NCBI RefSeq assembly: GCF_025962655.1
Contig: NZ_JAGFPE010000005.1
Span: 1 to 64,000, forward strand
DNA from: Candidatus Symbiopectobacterium sp. NZEC151
GTDB taxonomy: Bacteria > Pseudomonadota > Gammaproteobacteria > Enterobacterales > Enterobacteriaceae
DNA: 64,000 nt
Direction of reading: 5' to 3'
Under the pieces are notes generated by a model that did not search any database, was not told where the DNA came from, and worked only from the letters and a program-made list of their open reading frames with translations. Both the position numbers and the translations under genes were made by a program. Positions 7,577-17,299 of the stretch are shown here, in pieces (positions within the stretch are counted from its first letter, which is position 1; the number at the start of each line of letters is the position of its first letter).

Positions 7577-9556
7577 ATGTCGCTTAACGTTATCTTTAAT
7601 AGCGCAGATCCCGGCATCTACAATATCAAAACGCACGCGGAAGGCCCGGCTGGGTCGCTGCCGTTAACACCAGAAATGCTGGTGGATTCACCCAGCGGCA
7701 ATATTTTTGGTTTAACGCTGAATGCAGGAATGGGGTGGGACCCAAACCGTCTGCTCGGTACCGAAGTGCTGATCCTCGGTACGCAAGGGGGGATTCGCGC
7801 TGAGGATGGTCGTCCGATTGCGTTGGGATATCATACCGGGCACTGGGAAATCGGCTTGCAGATGCGCGCCGCCGCTGAAACCATCGCCAAAGAGAATGGC
7901 GTGCCGTTTGCCGCTTATGTCAGCGATCCCTGCGATGGCCGTTCGCAGGGAACCACCGGCATGTTTGACTCCTTGCCGTATCGCAATGACGCCGCGATGG
8001 TGTTTCGTCGGTTGATTCGCTCCTTGCCCACCCGTAAAGCGGTGATCGGCGTAGCCACCTGTGACAAAGGCTTGCCCGCGATGATGATTGCGCTGGCGGC
8101 GACGCACCATTTACCGACCATTATCGTGCCCGGCGGCGCAACGTTGCCGCCGACGCACGGAGAGGATGCCGGTAAAATCCAGACGATTGGTGCACGCTTT
8201 GCCAATCAGGAACTGAGCCTGAAAGAGGCTGCCGAACTGGGCTGCCGGGCGTGCGCTTCTCCGGGGGGCGGCTGTCAGTTCCTCGGCACGGCCGGTACCT
8301 CGCAGGTGGTGGCTGAAGGTTTAGGGATGGCGCTACCCCATTCTGCACTGGCGCCCTCCGGGCAGGAAGTGTGGCTGGATATCGCCAGACAGTCCGCGCG
8401 TGCGGCGCTGCTGATGCAGCTCAAAGGTTTGACCACCAAGGATATTATTACCGACAAAGCCATTGAGAATGCGATGACGGTACACGCCGCGTTTGGTGGC
8501 TCGACCAACCTGTTACTGCATATTCCTGCGATTGCCTATGCGGCGGGCTGCAAAGCGCCGACCGTTGAGCAGTGGATGGCAATCAACCGCAAAGTGCCGC
8601 GCTTGGTGAGCGTGTTGCCGAATGGACCGGACTATCATCCCACCGTCCGCGCCTTTATGGCCGGTGGCGTACCGGAAGTGATGCTGCATCTGCGCAAACT
8701 CGGGTTATTGCATGAAGATGTGCTCACGGTGACCGGCGAAACCCTGGGCGAGAATCTCGACGTGTGGGAGCGCTCGGAGCGTCGACGCCGTTTCCGCGAA
8801 CTGCTGGTAGAGTGCGACGGTGTTCAGCCAGATGAAGTGATCATGAGCCCTGAGCAGGCCAAGGCGCGCGGTTTGACCTCCACCATTACCTTCCCCTCCG
8901 GCAACATTGCGCCGGAAGGATCCGTGATTAAATCGACGGCGATCGATGCCTCGGTGGTGGATGAGCAGGGTATTTACCGCCACACCGGCAAGGCCAAGGT
9001 GTTCACTTCGGAAAAAGCGGGGATCAGCGCCATCAAGCAGGGGGCGATTCAGGCGGGTGACATGATGGTGGTGATCGGCGGCGGGCCGTCGGGCACCGGG
9101 ATGGAAGAAACCTACCAGCTTACGTCCGCGCTGAAACATCTCTCCTATGGCAAGTTCGTTTCGCTGCTGACCGATGCGCGTTTCTCTGGCGTATCAACCG
9201 GTGCCTGTATCGGTCATATTGGGCCGGAAGCCTTGGCGGGCGGGCCGATCGGCAAGCTACGCGATGGTGACATCATCGAAATGATCATCGACCGGAATCA
9301 ACTGGTCGGCTCGATTAATTTTATCGGTACAGAAGGGCATCCGCTGTCACCCGAAGAAGGGGCCGCCGTGCTGGCGAGTCGTCCGGTACATCCTGAATTA
9401 CGAGCGCATCCCGACTTACCCGATGATACGCGTTTGTGGGCGGCGTTGCAGGCGGTCAGTGGCGGAACCTGGGCGGGCTGTATTTATGATACCGACAAGA
9501 TCCTTAACGTTATCAATGCTGGTCTGAAAGCGTTAAAAGAGAATAACAGCGATTAA
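7577..9556 (+). CDS. yjhG: Aldonate dehydratase, YjhG type (IlvD/Edd family)
   Basis: 659 residues against 655 in E. coli YjhG, to which it aligns along its length. YjhG and its paralogue YagF dehydrate D-xylonate to 2-keto-3-deoxyxylonate. Family signatures are [28 protein letters not shown] and [18 protein letters not shown], whose cysteines match the Fe-S cluster ligands, and [21 protein letters not shown] near the C-terminus. AAGGAG at 7562-7567 supports the start. The product would feed the aldolase encoded 91 bases downstream. The real substrate here may be another pentonate or hexonate. Confidence 0.88.
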   Translation: MSLNVIFNSADPGIYNIKTHAEGPAGSLPLTPEMLVDSPSGNIFGLTLNAGMGWDPNRLLGTEVLILGTQGGIRAEDGRPIALGYHTGHWEIGLQMRAAAETIAKENGVPFAAYVSDPCDGRSQGTTGMFDSLPYRNDAAMVFRRLIRSLPTRKAVIGVATCDKGLPAMMIALAATHHLPTIIVPGGATLPPTHGEDAGKIQTIGARFANQELSLKEAAELGCRACASPGGGCQFLGTAGTSQVVAEGLGMALPHSALAPSGQEVWLDIARQSARAALLMQLKGLTTKDIITDKAIENAMTVHAAFGGSTNLLLHIPAIAYAAGCKAPTVEQWMAINRKVPRLVSVLPNGPDYHPTVRAFMAGGVPEVMLHLRKLGLLHEDVLTVTGETLGENLDVWERSERRRRFRELLVECDGVQPDEVIMSPEQAKARGLTSTITFPSGNIAPEGSVIKSTAIDASVVDEQGIYRHTGKAKVFTSEKAGISAIKQGAIQAGDMMVVIGGGPSGTGMEETYQLTSALKHLSYGKFVSLLTDARFSGVSTGACIGHIGPEALAGGPIGKLRDGDIIEMIIDRNQLVGSINFIGTEGHPLSPEEGAAVLASRPVHPELRAHPDLPDDTRLWAALQAVSGGTWAGCIYDTDKILNVINAGLKALKENNSD

Positions 9557-9617
9557 TTTGTAGTTTTAATTCGGGCGGCCAACTGCGCGCCCACCCTCAT
9601 TATAGCAATGATATTTA

Positions 9618-9635
9618 TTTTCCACATACGGAAAA
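9618..9635. promoter_or_regulatory. Putative IclR-type operator, copy 2
   Basis: TTTCCACATACGGAAA (9619-9634) is 13 bases upstream of the aldolase start and matches the reverse complement of the site at 1210-1225 at 15 of 16 positions. It suggests a second regulated promoter inside the cluster, for the aldolase and GH105 genes, under the same regulator. Confidence 0.6.
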
Positions 9636-9647
9636 AGGTGGTGACTT

Positions 9648-10559
9648 ATGTTTAAAACACTTGCGGGTGTTATTCCTCCGGTTCCAACGATTCTTGATGC
9701 CAAAGGTCAATTTGATCCGGAAGGCATGGGCGTATTAATTGAAAGATTAATTGACTCTGCCGTAAACGGTTTTTTATTTTTGGGGAGTGCGGGAGAGTTT
9801 GCCAATTTCTCTCAGCAGCAACGCAAAGCGATTGCTGAATTTTGCGTAGCGAAAGTGAATGGGCGCAAACCGGTTATTATCGGCACCGCATCCTGCTCCA
9901 CGGCGGAGGCGATTGCATTAACGCAACACGCATCAGATATTGGTGCTGATGCGGTAATGATTGTGAATCCCTATTATGCGCTGATGTCCGATGAGCGCCT
10001 TTATAATCACTACAAATCTATTGCTGATGCGGTGGCTATTCCGCAATTATTATATAACTTCCCGGCATTGACCGGGCAAAACCTGTCCGTTGAATTAATT
10101 GGTCGTCTGGCAGACAGTTGCGCCAATATTGTCGGTATTAAAGATACCGTTGATTGCATGAGCCATATCCGCCAGGTGATCACGGAAGTGAAAGGCCGTC
10201 ATCCTAATTTTCTGGTGTTCTGCGGCTTTGATGAATATGCCCTTGATACGCTGCTGCTCGGCGGCGACGGCGTGATCCCCGCCACCTCCAATTTTGCGCC
10301 GGAAATCACCTGCGGCATCTATCAGGCCTTTTTGGATAAGGATATGGTCGCGGTGCAAGCGCTGCTGCGCCGTCTGGCCGTGTTGTCGAAGATCTATACC
10401 CTGGAAGTGCCGTTTACCGGCCTGATAAAAGAAGCGATTCGTCTCACCGGTTCGTCAATTTCTGCCGCCGTGTCCGCGCCTGCGACGCCGCCCAGCCCGG
10501 AAATGAAACAGCACCTAATCGCGCTGCTGCGTGAGGCTAATATCGCCATTGGGGAATAA
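9648..10559 (+). CDS. 2-keto-3-deoxy sugar acid aldolase, YagE/YjhH type (DapA superfamily)
   Basis: 303 residues, a (beta/alpha)8 barrel of the dihydrodipicolinate synthase/N-acetylneuraminate lyase family. The Schiff-base lysine is K165 (VGIKDT) and the catalytic tyrosine Y136 (LLYNFP); the GSAGEF loop (46-51) binds the keto-acid carboxylate. YagE and YjhH split 2-keto-3-deoxy-gluconate or -pentonate to pyruvate plus an aldehyde. Placement straight after a YjhG dehydratase mirrors the E. coli yjhG-yjhH and yagE-yagF pairs, so this is the retro-aldol step rather than lysine synthesis. It carries its own operator candidate, and GGTGGTG at 9637-9643 serves as ribosome site. Confidence 0.87.
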   Translation: MFKTLAGVIPPVPTILDAKGQFDPEGMGVLIERLIDSAVNGFLFLGSAGEFANFSQQQRKAIAEFCVAKVNGRKPVIIGTASCSTAEAIALTQHASDIGADAVMIVNPYYALMSDERLYNHYKSIADAVAIPQLLYNFPALTGQNLSVELIGRLADSCANIVGIKDTVDCMSHIRQVITEVKGRHPNFLVFCGFDEYALDTLLLGGDGVIPATSNFAPEITCGIYQAFLDKDMVAVQALLRRLAVLSKIYTLEVPFTGLIKEAIRLTGSSISAAVSAPATPPSPEMKQHLIALLREANIAIGE

Positions 10560-10570
10560 CCTCCCCACGT

Positions 10571-10603
10571 TACAGAGACGCTGCCGCTGAGCGCGTCTCT
10601 GTA
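10571..10603 (+). terminator. Hairpin between aldolase and GH105 genes
   Basis: An 11-bp perfect stem, TACAGAGACGC / GCGTCTCTGTA, lies in the 67-base gap. There is no T run and the next gene starts 24 bases later, so it more likely protects mRNA ends than terminates. Confidence 0.45.
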
Positions 10604-10626
10604 GCCCAACCTTCAGGAAGAAACCC

Positions 10627-11721
10627 ATGCTGGATAAATCAGTCATTACCACAAAACTCGCCGCGTTGTATCAGGAGATCGTTGCCATCCGTGAGGATGA
10701 TGCCTATCTCAAATCCATCGGTGCTTACGGTTCGGATATGTCTATCGAACTGTGGGACTGGTCGCAAGGCGTCGGGTTGTATGGCATTTGGCGCTTATAT
10801 GAAGCGACCGGCGATCAGACCTATGTTGACTACCTGAGCGCCTGGTTTGAACGCCATCGGGCAGAGGCGGCAGTAAAAAATGTCAATCACGTCGCGCCGA
10901 TGCTGACGCTGGTGTCGCTGCTGGAGCAACAGGAAAATGTGCAATGGCGCGCGCTGGTGAATGAATACGGCGAGTGGATTGAGCAGGGGTTGTTGCGTAC
11001 CGAAATGGGCGGGTTCGCCCACACCACGGCTACGCGCAATAACGAAGGGCAATTGTGGGTCGATACCCTGTTTATGAGCGGCCTGTTCCACGTTAAGGCC
11101 GGACAACTGCTTAACAAGCCTGCCTATTGCGAAGAGGTCATCTATCAGTTCTTGTTGCATACACAATTTTTAAGCGATCCGGTCAGCGGCCTGTGGCGGC
11201 ACGGCTGGCATTTCACGGAAAAACACCACTTTGCCGGTGCGTTGTGGGGCCGGGGTAATGGCTGGGCGGCGATAACGGCGGTTGAACTGCTGGAATTGAC
11301 GCGAGCAAGCCACTCTGCGTCCTCTCGCTTTATTGAGCAGAATTTCCTGCGCCAGAGTGAAGCATTGTTAAACGCTCAGGCTGACAACGGCATGTGGCAC
11401 ACGCTGCTCAACGATCCGCACAGCTATCAGGAGTCGTCAGCCACGGCGGCGATCGCCTACGCCTTTCTGAAAGGATATCGGCTCGGCATTCTCGATAGCC
11501 GCTTTGCCGATGCTGGCGTTAATGCCATTGCTGCGCTGCTGGCGCGCATCGATCAACAAGGGCAACTGGCGGAAGTCTCTTCCGGTACACCGGTGTTTAT
11601 GACATTGCCAGAATACACCGATGTGCCGATTCGCCAGCGCTCTTATGGACAATCATTGGCGATGCTGGCGTTGGCAGAAATGTTACGCCATCCCGATCTC
11701 ATGCACACTAAGCCCGTCTGA
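10627..11721 (+). CDS. GH105-family unsaturated uronyl hydrolase (YteR/RhiN-like)
   Basis: 364 residues, an (alpha/alpha)6 barrel glycoside hydrolase. Visible signatures are WDWSQGVGLYGIWRLYE (43-59), D146 in LWVDTLFMSGLF, which aligns with the catalytic Asp of B. subtilis YteR, and WGRGNGW (207-213). No signal peptide is seen, so it acts in the cytoplasm on imported oligosaccharide. GH105 enzymes hydrate the double bond of a 4,5-unsaturated uronic acid at the non-reducing end, releasing it. Typical substrates are products of rhamnogalacturonan lyase, but other polysaccharides are known. AGGAAG at 10615-10620 supports the start. Last gene of the cluster. Confidence 0.88.
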   Translation: MLDKSVITTKLAALYQEIVAIREDDAYLKSIGAYGSDMSIELWDWSQGVGLYGIWRLYEATGDQTYVDYLSAWFERHRAEAAVKNVNHVAPMLTLVSLLEQQENVQWRALVNEYGEWIEQGLLRTEMGGFAHTTATRNNEGQLWVDTLFMSGLFHVKAGQLLNKPAYCEEVIYQFLLHTQFLSDPVSGLWRHGWHFTEKHHFAGALWGRGNGWAAITAVELLELTRASHSASSRFIEQNFLRQSEALLNAQADNGMWHTLLNDPHSYQESSATAAIAYAFLKGYRLGILDSRFADAGVNAIAALLARIDQQGQLAEVSSGTPVFMTLPEYTDVPIRQRSYGQSLAMLALAEMLRHPDLMHTKPV

Positions 11722-11732
11722 TACACCATGCT

Positions 11733-11763
11733 GGCATGGCAAGACGCCGTTTCTTGCCATGCC
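11733..11763 (+). terminator. Hairpin ending the sugar cluster
   Basis: An 11-bp stem, GGCATGGCAAG / CTTGCCATGCC, 11 bases after the GH105 stop. The following bases (AATACCGCCTTTTCTTT) are only moderately T-rich, so termination may be partial. The rest of the 316-base gap up to epd holds the Cra site and promoter elements. Confidence 0.6.
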
Positions 11764-11849
11764 AATACCGCCTTTTCTTTGAACTGCGTCACTGTTCTGC
11801 AAGCGCTCTGGTTGAGATATTTCCTTTGCTGAAAATTTGCATTATGCTA

Positions 11850-11865
11850 GCTGAAGCGTTTCAGT
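11850..11865. promoter_or_regulatory. Cra (FruR) operator upstream of epd
   Basis: GCTGAAGCGTTTCAGT is a near-symmetric match to the Cra consensus TGAAWCGNTTCA. It lies 172 bases before epd, next to a -10-like TATGCT (11843-11848). Cra control of epd-pgk is established in E. coli, so the assignment is strong by analogy. Confidence 0.78.
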
Positions 11866-12037
11866 TGGCGTAATTAGGGCGATTGATCCCGAACAGCGGC
11901 GAATTATCCCGCAGGTGGATCGTCAAGGGCAGGTGTGTTGTCCAAGAATAGTCTTACTTAACAGTTTATTCCGGTGTTGGTACTGATTATTCTATACCCT
12001 ACATAATTCGAGTGTTCAGCTTGATACAGAGAATGCG

Positions 12038-13054
12038 ATGACAATTCGTATTGCGATAAACGGTTTTGGTCGTATTGGCCGCAGCGTGTTACGGGCACTG
12101 TACGAATCCGGACGTCGGGCCGATATTAGCGTGGTGGCGATCAACGAACTGGCGAGCGCGGAAGGTATGGCGCATCTGCTGAAGTATGATACCAGCCATG
12201 GGCGTTTTGCCTGGGATGTGCGCCAGGAGTGCGACCAGCTCTACGTAGGCGATGACGCCATTCTGCTATTGCATCAGCGTGAGATTGAGGGGTTACCCTG
12301 GCGAGAGCTGGGCGTTGACGTGGTGCTCGATTGCAGCGGCGTGTACGGCAGCCGCGCACACGGCGAAGCGCATCTGGCCGCCGGTGCCAAGAAGGTGCTG
12401 TTTTCTCACCCCGGTGCCAACGATATCGATACCACTATTGTGTTTGGCGTCAACCATGAGACGTTGCAGCCAGAACACCACATTGTGTCTAACGCCTCCT
12501 GTACCACCAACTGCATTATCCCCATTATTAAATTGCTGGATGAATCGTTCGGTATTGAAAGCGGCACGGTCACCACCATTCACTCTTCGATGAACGATCA
12601 GCCGGTGATCGATGCTTACCATAGCGATTTGCGCCGCACCCGCGCGGCCAGCCAGTCCATCATTCCGGTGGATACCAAACTGGCGGCAGGCATTACGCGT
12701 ATCTTCCCGCAGTTTACTGACCGTTTTGAGGCGATTTCAGTGCGCGTGCCAACGATCAATGTCACTGCCATCGATTTGAGCGTAACGGTAAGGCAAGCGG
12801 TAAATGTTAATGAAATCAATGCGCTTTTTCAAAAATCAGCGCATGGGGCATTTCGTGGTATAGTTGACTATACGGAATTACCTTTAGTTTCAGCTGATTT
12901 TAATCACGATCCGCACAGTGCCATTGTCGACGGTACGCAGACGCGGGTCAGTGGGTCGCACTTGATAAAAACGCTGGTCTGGTGCGACAACGAATGGGGC
13001 TTCGCCAATCGCATGCTGGATACGACACGCGCGATGGCAGCCTGCGGTTTTTAG
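12038..13054 (+). CDS. epd: D-erythrose-4-phosphate dehydrogenase
   Basis: 338 residues (E. coli Epd has 339). Oxidises erythrose 4-phosphate to 4-phosphoerythronate with NAD, the first step of pyridoxal 5'-phosphate synthesis by the PdxB route. GAPDH-like fold: [14 protein letters not shown] at the N-terminus and the catalytic cysteine in SNASCTTNC. Neighbouring pgk and fbaA, and similarity to Epd rather than GapA ([27 protein letters not shown]), make epd the right call. First gene of the epd-pgk-fbaA group, behind a Cra site. Confidence 0.95.
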   Translation: MTIRIAINGFGRIGRSVLRALYESGRRADISVVAINELASAEGMAHLLKYDTSHGRFAWDVRQECDQLYVGDDAILLLHQREIEGLPWRELGVDVVLDCSGVYGSRAHGEAHLAAGAKKVLFSHPGANDIDTTIVFGVNHETLQPEHHIVSNASCTTNCIIPIIKLLDESFGIESGTVTTIHSSMNDQPVIDAYHSDLRRTRAASQSIIPVDTKLAAGITRIFPQFTDRFEAISVRVPTINVTAIDLSVTVRQAVNVNEINALFQKSAHGAFRGIVDYTELPLVSADFNHDPHSAIVDGTQTRVSGSHLIKTLVWCDNEWGFANRMLDTTRAMAACGF

Positions 13055-13130
13055 TTATATGTAACTGAATTGTCAGGGATTTTAATCTCGATCACACAAC
13101 TTTATAAGAGAATCAACAAGAGGATTCACC

Positions 13131-14294
13131 ATGTCTGTAATTAAGATGACCGATCTGGATCTGGCGGGTAAACGCGTATTGATCCGTGCGGATCTGAACG
13201 TGCCGGTTAAAGAAGGTAAAGTGACGTCTGATGCGCGTATCCGTGCATCGTTGCCGACCATTGAGAACGCACTGAAACAAGGTGCGCGTGTCATGGTGAC
13301 TTCCCACCTGGGACGCCCGACCGAAGGGGAATACAACGAAGAATTCTCCCTGCTGCCGGTTGTTAACTATCTGAAAGATAAAATTTCCTCTCCGGTTCGT
13401 CTGGCGAAGGATTATCTGGATGGCGTTGATGTTGCCGAAGGTGAGTTGGTGGTTCTGGAAAACGTTCGCTTCAACAAAGGCGAGAAGAAAGACGACGAAG
13501 AGCTGTCGAAGAAATACGCGGCGCTGTGCGACGTGTTCGTGATGGACGCTTTTGGTACGGCACACCGTGCGCAGGCCTCTACCCACGGCGTGGGCAAGTT
13601 TGCTGATATCGCCTGTGCAGGCCCGTTGCTGGCAGACGAACTGGAAGCACTGGGTAAAGCACTGAGCAACCCGGCGCGCCCGATGGTAGCGATCGTCGGC
13701 GGTTCTAAAGTGTCTACCAAGCTGACCGTGCTGGGCTCATTGTCCAAGATTGCTGACCAACTGATCGTGGGCGGCGGTATTGCCAACACCTTCGTAGCGG
13801 CACAAGGCCACAACGTGGGCAAATCGCTGTACGAAGCGGATCTGATCCCTGAAGCGAAAAAACTGCTGGAAACCTGCGACATTCCAGTGCCGAGTGACGT
13901 GCGCGTAGCGACGGAATTCTCTGAAACTGCAACCGCAACCTTGAAGTCAGTGACTGCCATCAAAGATGATGAACAGATTCTGGACCTGGGTGATGTGTCC
14001 GCTGAGCGTCTGGCCGATATTCTGAAAAATGCCAAGACCATCCTGTGGAACGGCCCGGTTGGCGTGTTCGAATTCCCGAACTTCCGTAAGGGAACCGAAA
14101 TCATCGCTCAGGCGATTGCAGACAGCGACGCGTTCTCTATCGCCGGTGGTGGCGATACGCTGGCCGCGATTGACCTGTTCGGCATTTCAGACAAGATTTC
14201 TTATATTTCTACCGGCGGCGGTGCCTTCCTGGAGTTCGTGGAAGGGAAAAAACTGCCTGCGGTAGTCATGCTGGAAGAGCGTGCTAAGCAGTAA
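13131..14294 (+). CDS. pgk: Phosphoglycerate kinase
   Basis: 387 residues, the usual enterobacterial length. Transfers the acyl phosphate of 1,3-bisphosphoglycerate to ADP in glycolysis, in the cytoplasm. Signatures are [16 protein letters not shown] (substrate-binding region), [28 protein letters not shown] and the nucleotide-binding C-terminus [17 protein letters not shown]. It lies 76 bases after epd, and an AGAGGA ribosome site precedes the ATG. Confidence 0.98.
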   Translation: MSVIKMTDLDLAGKRVLIRADLNVPVKEGKVTSDARIRASLPTIENALKQGARVMVTSHLGRPTEGEYNEEFSLLPVVNYLKDKISSPVRLAKDYLDGVDVAEGELVVLENVRFNKGEKKDDEELSKKYAALCDVFVMDAFGTAHRAQASTHGVGKFADIACAGPLLADELEALGKALSNPARPMVAIVGGSKVSTKLTVLGSLSKIADQLIVGGGIANTFVAAQGHNVGKSLYEADLIPEAKKLLETCDIPVPSDVRVATEFSETATATLKSVTAIKDDEQILDLGDVSAERLADILKNAKTILWNGPVGVFEFPNFRKGTEIIAQAIADSDAFSIAGGGDTLAAIDLFGISDKISYISTGGGAFLEFVEGKKLPAVVMLEERAKQ

Positions 14295-14302
14295 TGCCGC
14301 TT

Positions 14303-14384
14303 TGCCGGGGGTGTCACCCGGCAACCCGTTGCTCCCTCCTCGAGTGGGCAACGGTGGGTTCGGACGCTGTGCGTCCGGCCCGTA
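14303..14384 (+). repeat. Two hairpins between pgk and fbaA
   Basis: The 136-base gap contains GCCGGG / CCCGGC (about 14303-14321) and CGGACG / CGTCCG (about 14361-14377). Neither has a T run. They probably mark RNA processing sites allowing separate stability of pgk and fbaA messages. Confidence 0.45.
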
Positions 14385-14430
14385 GTCAATTATCTCAACC
14401 CTCCACGGCCAACGAGACGGGACACGTAAC

Positions 14431-15507
14431 ATGTCTAAAATTTTTGATTTCGTAAAACCTGGTGTCATCACTGGCGATGACGTTCAGAAAGTTTTCGCAG
14501 TAGCAAAGGAAAATGGCTTTGCTCTGCCCGCAGTCAACTGCGTCGGTACTGACTCCGTCAATGCGGTGCTGGAAGCGGCAGCGAAAGTTCGCGCACCGGT
14601 TATCGTTCAGTTCTCTAACGGGGGGGCCGTGTTTACCGCAGGTAAAGGCCTGAAAGCGGAAGGCCAGAAATCCGCCATCCTCGGTGCCATATCTGGCGCA
14701 CAACACGTTCACCTAATGGCTGAACACTACGGCATTCCTGTTATCCTGCACACTGACCACTGCGCCAAAAAACTGCTGCCCTGGTTGGACGGCCTGCTGG
14801 ATGCCGGTGAAAAACACTTTGCCGCGACCGGTAAACCGCTGTTCTCCTCCCACATGATCGACCTGTCGGAAGAGCCGTTGGAAGAGAACATCGAGATTTG
14901 CAGCGAATACCTCAAGCGCATGGCAAAAATCAACATGACGCTGGAAATCGAACTGGGTTGCACCGGCGGTGAAGAAGATGGCGTGGACAACAGCCACCTT
15001 GATAACTCCGCACTCTACACCCAGCCGGAAGACGTGGCTTACGCCTACGAAAAACTGCACGCCATCAGCCCGCGTTTCACCATCGCGGCGTCGTTCGGCA
15101 ACGTGCATGGCGTATACAAACCGGGTAACGTGCAACTGACGCCGAAAATCCTGCACAACTCGCAGGAATACGTCTCCAAGAAATTCAACCTGCCGCACAA
15201 CAGCCTGGACTTCGTGTTCCACGGCGGCTCCGGCTCTACGGCAGAAGAGATCGCCGAAGCGGTGAGCTACGGTGTGATCAAAATGAACATCGACACCGAC
15301 ACCCAATGGGCAACCTGGGAAGGCGTGTTGGCATACTACAAGAAGAACGAAGGCTACCTGCAAGGGCAGTTGGGTAACCCGGAAGGCGCAGACAAGCCGA
15401 ACAAGAAGTACTACGATCCGCGCGTTTGGCTGCGTGCTGGCCAGGCAACCATGGTTGCACGCTTAGAAAAAGCGTTTAAAGAACTGAACGCGATCGACGT
15501 ACTGTAA
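14431..15507 (+). CDS. fbaA: Class II fructose-bisphosphate aldolase
   Basis: 358 residues. The zinc-dependent class II enzyme reversibly splits fructose 1,6-bisphosphate to dihydroxyacetone phosphate and glyceraldehyde 3-phosphate. Zinc-site region: VILHTDHCAKKLLPW and the downstream histidines in FGNVHGVYKPGN and FVFHGGSGS. Catalytic glutamate and glycine-rich loop: LEIELGCTGGEEDGVD. Last gene of the epd-pgk-fbaA group, ending in a good terminator. Confidence 0.98.
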   Translation: MSKIFDFVKPGVITGDDVQKVFAVAKENGFALPAVNCVGTDSVNAVLEAAAKVRAPVIVQFSNGGAVFTAGKGLKAEGQKSAILGAISGAQHVHLMAEHYGIPVILHTDHCAKKLLPWLDGLLDAGEKHFAATGKPLFSSHMIDLSEEPLEENIEICSEYLKRMAKINMTLEIELGCTGGEEDGVDNSHLDNSALYTQPEDVAYAYEKLHAISPRFTIAASFGNVHGVYKPGNVQLTPKILHNSQEYVSKKFNLPHNSLDFVFHGGSGSTAEEIAEAVSYGVIKMNIDTDTQWATWEGVLAYYKKNEGYLQGQLGNPEGADKPNKKYYDPRVWLRAGQATMVARLEKAFKELNAIDVL

Positions 15508-15548
15508 TCTATATTAATAAGTGCATTGATAAACAATGCATGAAAATA

Positions 15549-15581
15549 AGAGGCTCCTTTTATCAGGAGCCTTAATTTTTT
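15549..15581 (+). terminator. Rho-independent terminator of fbaA
   Basis: An 8-bp stem, AGGCTCCT / AGGAGCCT, with loop TTTATC is followed by TAATTTTTT. It closes the epd-pgk-fbaA transcription unit. Confidence 0.88.
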
Positions 15582-15656
15582 CTGGCCTGCTTTGCGGCCA
15601 TTTTGGGTGTGAACCATCCCTTTCAAAGGGTGAAATGCAAAAATGGGAGAGTGCCA

Positions 15657-16520
15657 ATGGAAGAACTGGATGTAACCGAAAGCCTGAGCCGTATGGGGCA
15701 ATGGGTCGTCAATAATGAGGCTCTGCTGATCCAGTATGCGGTGAACGTGGTGGCCGCCATTATCATTTTGCTCATCGGCCTGCTGGTGGCGCGTGTGGTC
15801 TCGAAGGGCATTAGCAGAGTGATGGTAGCGCGGGGGATTGACACCACCGTAGCGGATTTTCTTGCCGCACTGGTGCGTTACGGCATTATTGCCTTTACGC
15901 TGATTGCGGTATTGAGCCGCATTGGGGTGCAAACCGCATCGGTGATTGCGGTGATGGGTGCCGCTGGCTTGGCGGTGGGTTTGGCGCTGCAAGGCTCGCT
16001 GTCAAACTTCGCGGCGGGCGTGCTGCTGGTGATGTTCCGCCCGTTCCGTACCGGTGAGTTTGTCGATTTGGGCGGGGTTTCTGGCACGGTGACACAGGTG
16101 CAGATATTCTCCACCACGATGCGCACGCCAGATGGCAAAATCATCGTCGTTCCCAACGGGAAAATCATTGCCGGAAACATCATTAACAGCAGCCGTGAGC
16201 CGGACCGACGCACCGAAATTATCGTTGGTGTGGCCTATGACGCGGATATCGATCGGGTCAAAACGGTGCTTGGGGATATCGTCGCGGCAGATAAGCGCAT
16301 TCAGCATGAACGTGGCGTCACCATTCGTCTCAATGAAATGGCGGCGTCTTCACTGAATTTTGTCGTATGGGTCTGGACGACCAACGGTGATGCCATGGCG
16401 GTGAAATGGGATCTGTTAGAAAGTTTTAAACGGGCGCTGGATGAACACCAGATCGGCATTCCCTATCCGCAAATGGATGTGCATTTGCATCAAACCCCGA
16501 CAACATCAACCAACGCGTAA
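15657..16520 (+). CDS. mscS: Small-conductance mechanosensitive channel
   Basis: 287 residues from ATG 15657 ([11 protein letters not shown]), matching the 286-residue E. coli MscS; the upstream in-frame start at 15603 would run through the leader. It forms a homoheptameric inner-membrane channel that opens under membrane tension and releases solutes on hypo-osmotic shock. Three spans are visible; TM3 is the pore helix, with the alternating Gly/Ala pattern [22 protein letters not shown] beta domain ([20 protein letters not shown]) and a C-terminal alpha-beta cage follow. Confidence 0.97.
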   Translation: MEELDVTESLSRMGQWVVNNEALLIQYAVNVVAAIIILLIGLLVARVVSKGISRVMVARGIDTTVADFLAALVRYGIIAFTLIAVLSRIGVQTASVIAVMGAAGLAVGLALQGSLSNFAAGVLLVMFRPFRTGEFVDLGGVSGTVTQVQIFSTTMRTPDGKIIVVPNGKIIAGNIINSSREPDRRTEIIVGVAYDADIDRVKTVLGDIVAADKRIQHERGVTIRLNEMAASSLNFVVWVWTTNGDAMAVKWDLLESFKRALDEHQIGIPYPQMDVHLHQTPTTSTNA

Positions 16521-16538
16521 TTTTCGTTAGTCCTCTTT

Positions 16539-16568
16539 AGGCATCCGGTGCTAAGAGCACGGATGCCT
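16539..16568 (+). terminator. Hairpin downstream of mscS
   Basis: The stem AGGCATCCG / CGGATGCCT surrounds GTGCTAAGAGCA, 19 bases after the mscS stop. No T tract follows, so it is a weak terminator or stability element. Confidence 0.45.
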
Positions 16569-16651
16569 AAACGCTTTCACTCGAAAAGTAAAAACACGGC
16601 TCCCCTATCGACCTACCCTAACCGCTGTTACTGGTTGATATGTGTTGTGTT

Positions 16652-17299
16652 ATGAAACTTGATAAAACCCTGTATCCCCACACCGTGGCGATCGCAATTT
16701 TTGCCGCCTCGCTGCTTTACACTGGAAATAGACTCTTCTCCGCGCAAAGCCAGGCGGTGCTGGCGATTGAGACGTTTCAATCACTATGGCTGCTGTTTGG
16801 TGCGCTGTTCACCTGGTGCTACATCAGGCCGTTGCGACGTGAGACTGCGGCGAAGTTCTTCTGGCTCTGGAGTATCAGTTGGTGGATGTTATTGTTTGGT
16901 CGGGGAATCAGTTGGGGGCGGGATTACTTCCCTGATGAGCCAAAGCTTTACTTTCGCATTATTTCCATCGTGCTGATTGGGGTGACGGCCTGTGCGCTGT
17001 TGTTGCCCGTGATTCGTCGAGAGATTATTCGCCGTTTCCGGCAAGAAAGCCTGCCCGTGTGGGATATCCTGTTGTTGGTGCTCTATTTCGTTATCGTCGA
17101 TACCATCGAACACCACCGCTTATTGGCGTTTCTCTTTGTCTACGACACATCGCGTACCGATTTGCTGGAAGAGTTGTTTGAACTGCCGTTTATGTTTTCG
17201 CTGTTTGCCGTTGCTTTCCTATTGCAACGTAATGAAAAGCTGGTTGGAGCCAAAACGCTGCCGGTTTCACCTTCGGTATTGCACGATATTCGAAATTAG
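16652..17299 (+). CDS. Unidentified multi-pass inner-membrane protein
   Basis: 215 residues from ATG 16652; an alternative ATG at 16640 adds four residues and neither start has a clear ribosome site. About six hydrophobic segments are visible, near residues 11-29, 42-60, 68-87, 101-121, 137-155 and 176-192. The pattern DTIEHHR (150-156) and LLEELFELP (171-179) places acidic and histidine residues at the last two membrane edges, reminiscent of membrane metal sites, but this is speculative. I do not recognise the family. It sits between mscS and argO, where E. coli has no gene. Confidence 0.72.
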   Translation: MKLDKTLYPHTVAIAIFAASLLYTGNRLFSAQSQAVLAIETFQSLWLLFGALFTWCYIRPLRRETAAKFFWLWSISWWMLLFGRGISWGRDYFPDEPKLYFRIISIVLIGVTACALLLPVIRREIIRRFRQESLPVWDILLLVLYFVIVDTIEHHRLLAFLFVYDTSRTDLLEELFELPFMFSLFAVAFLLQRNEKLVGAKTLPVSPSVLHDIRN

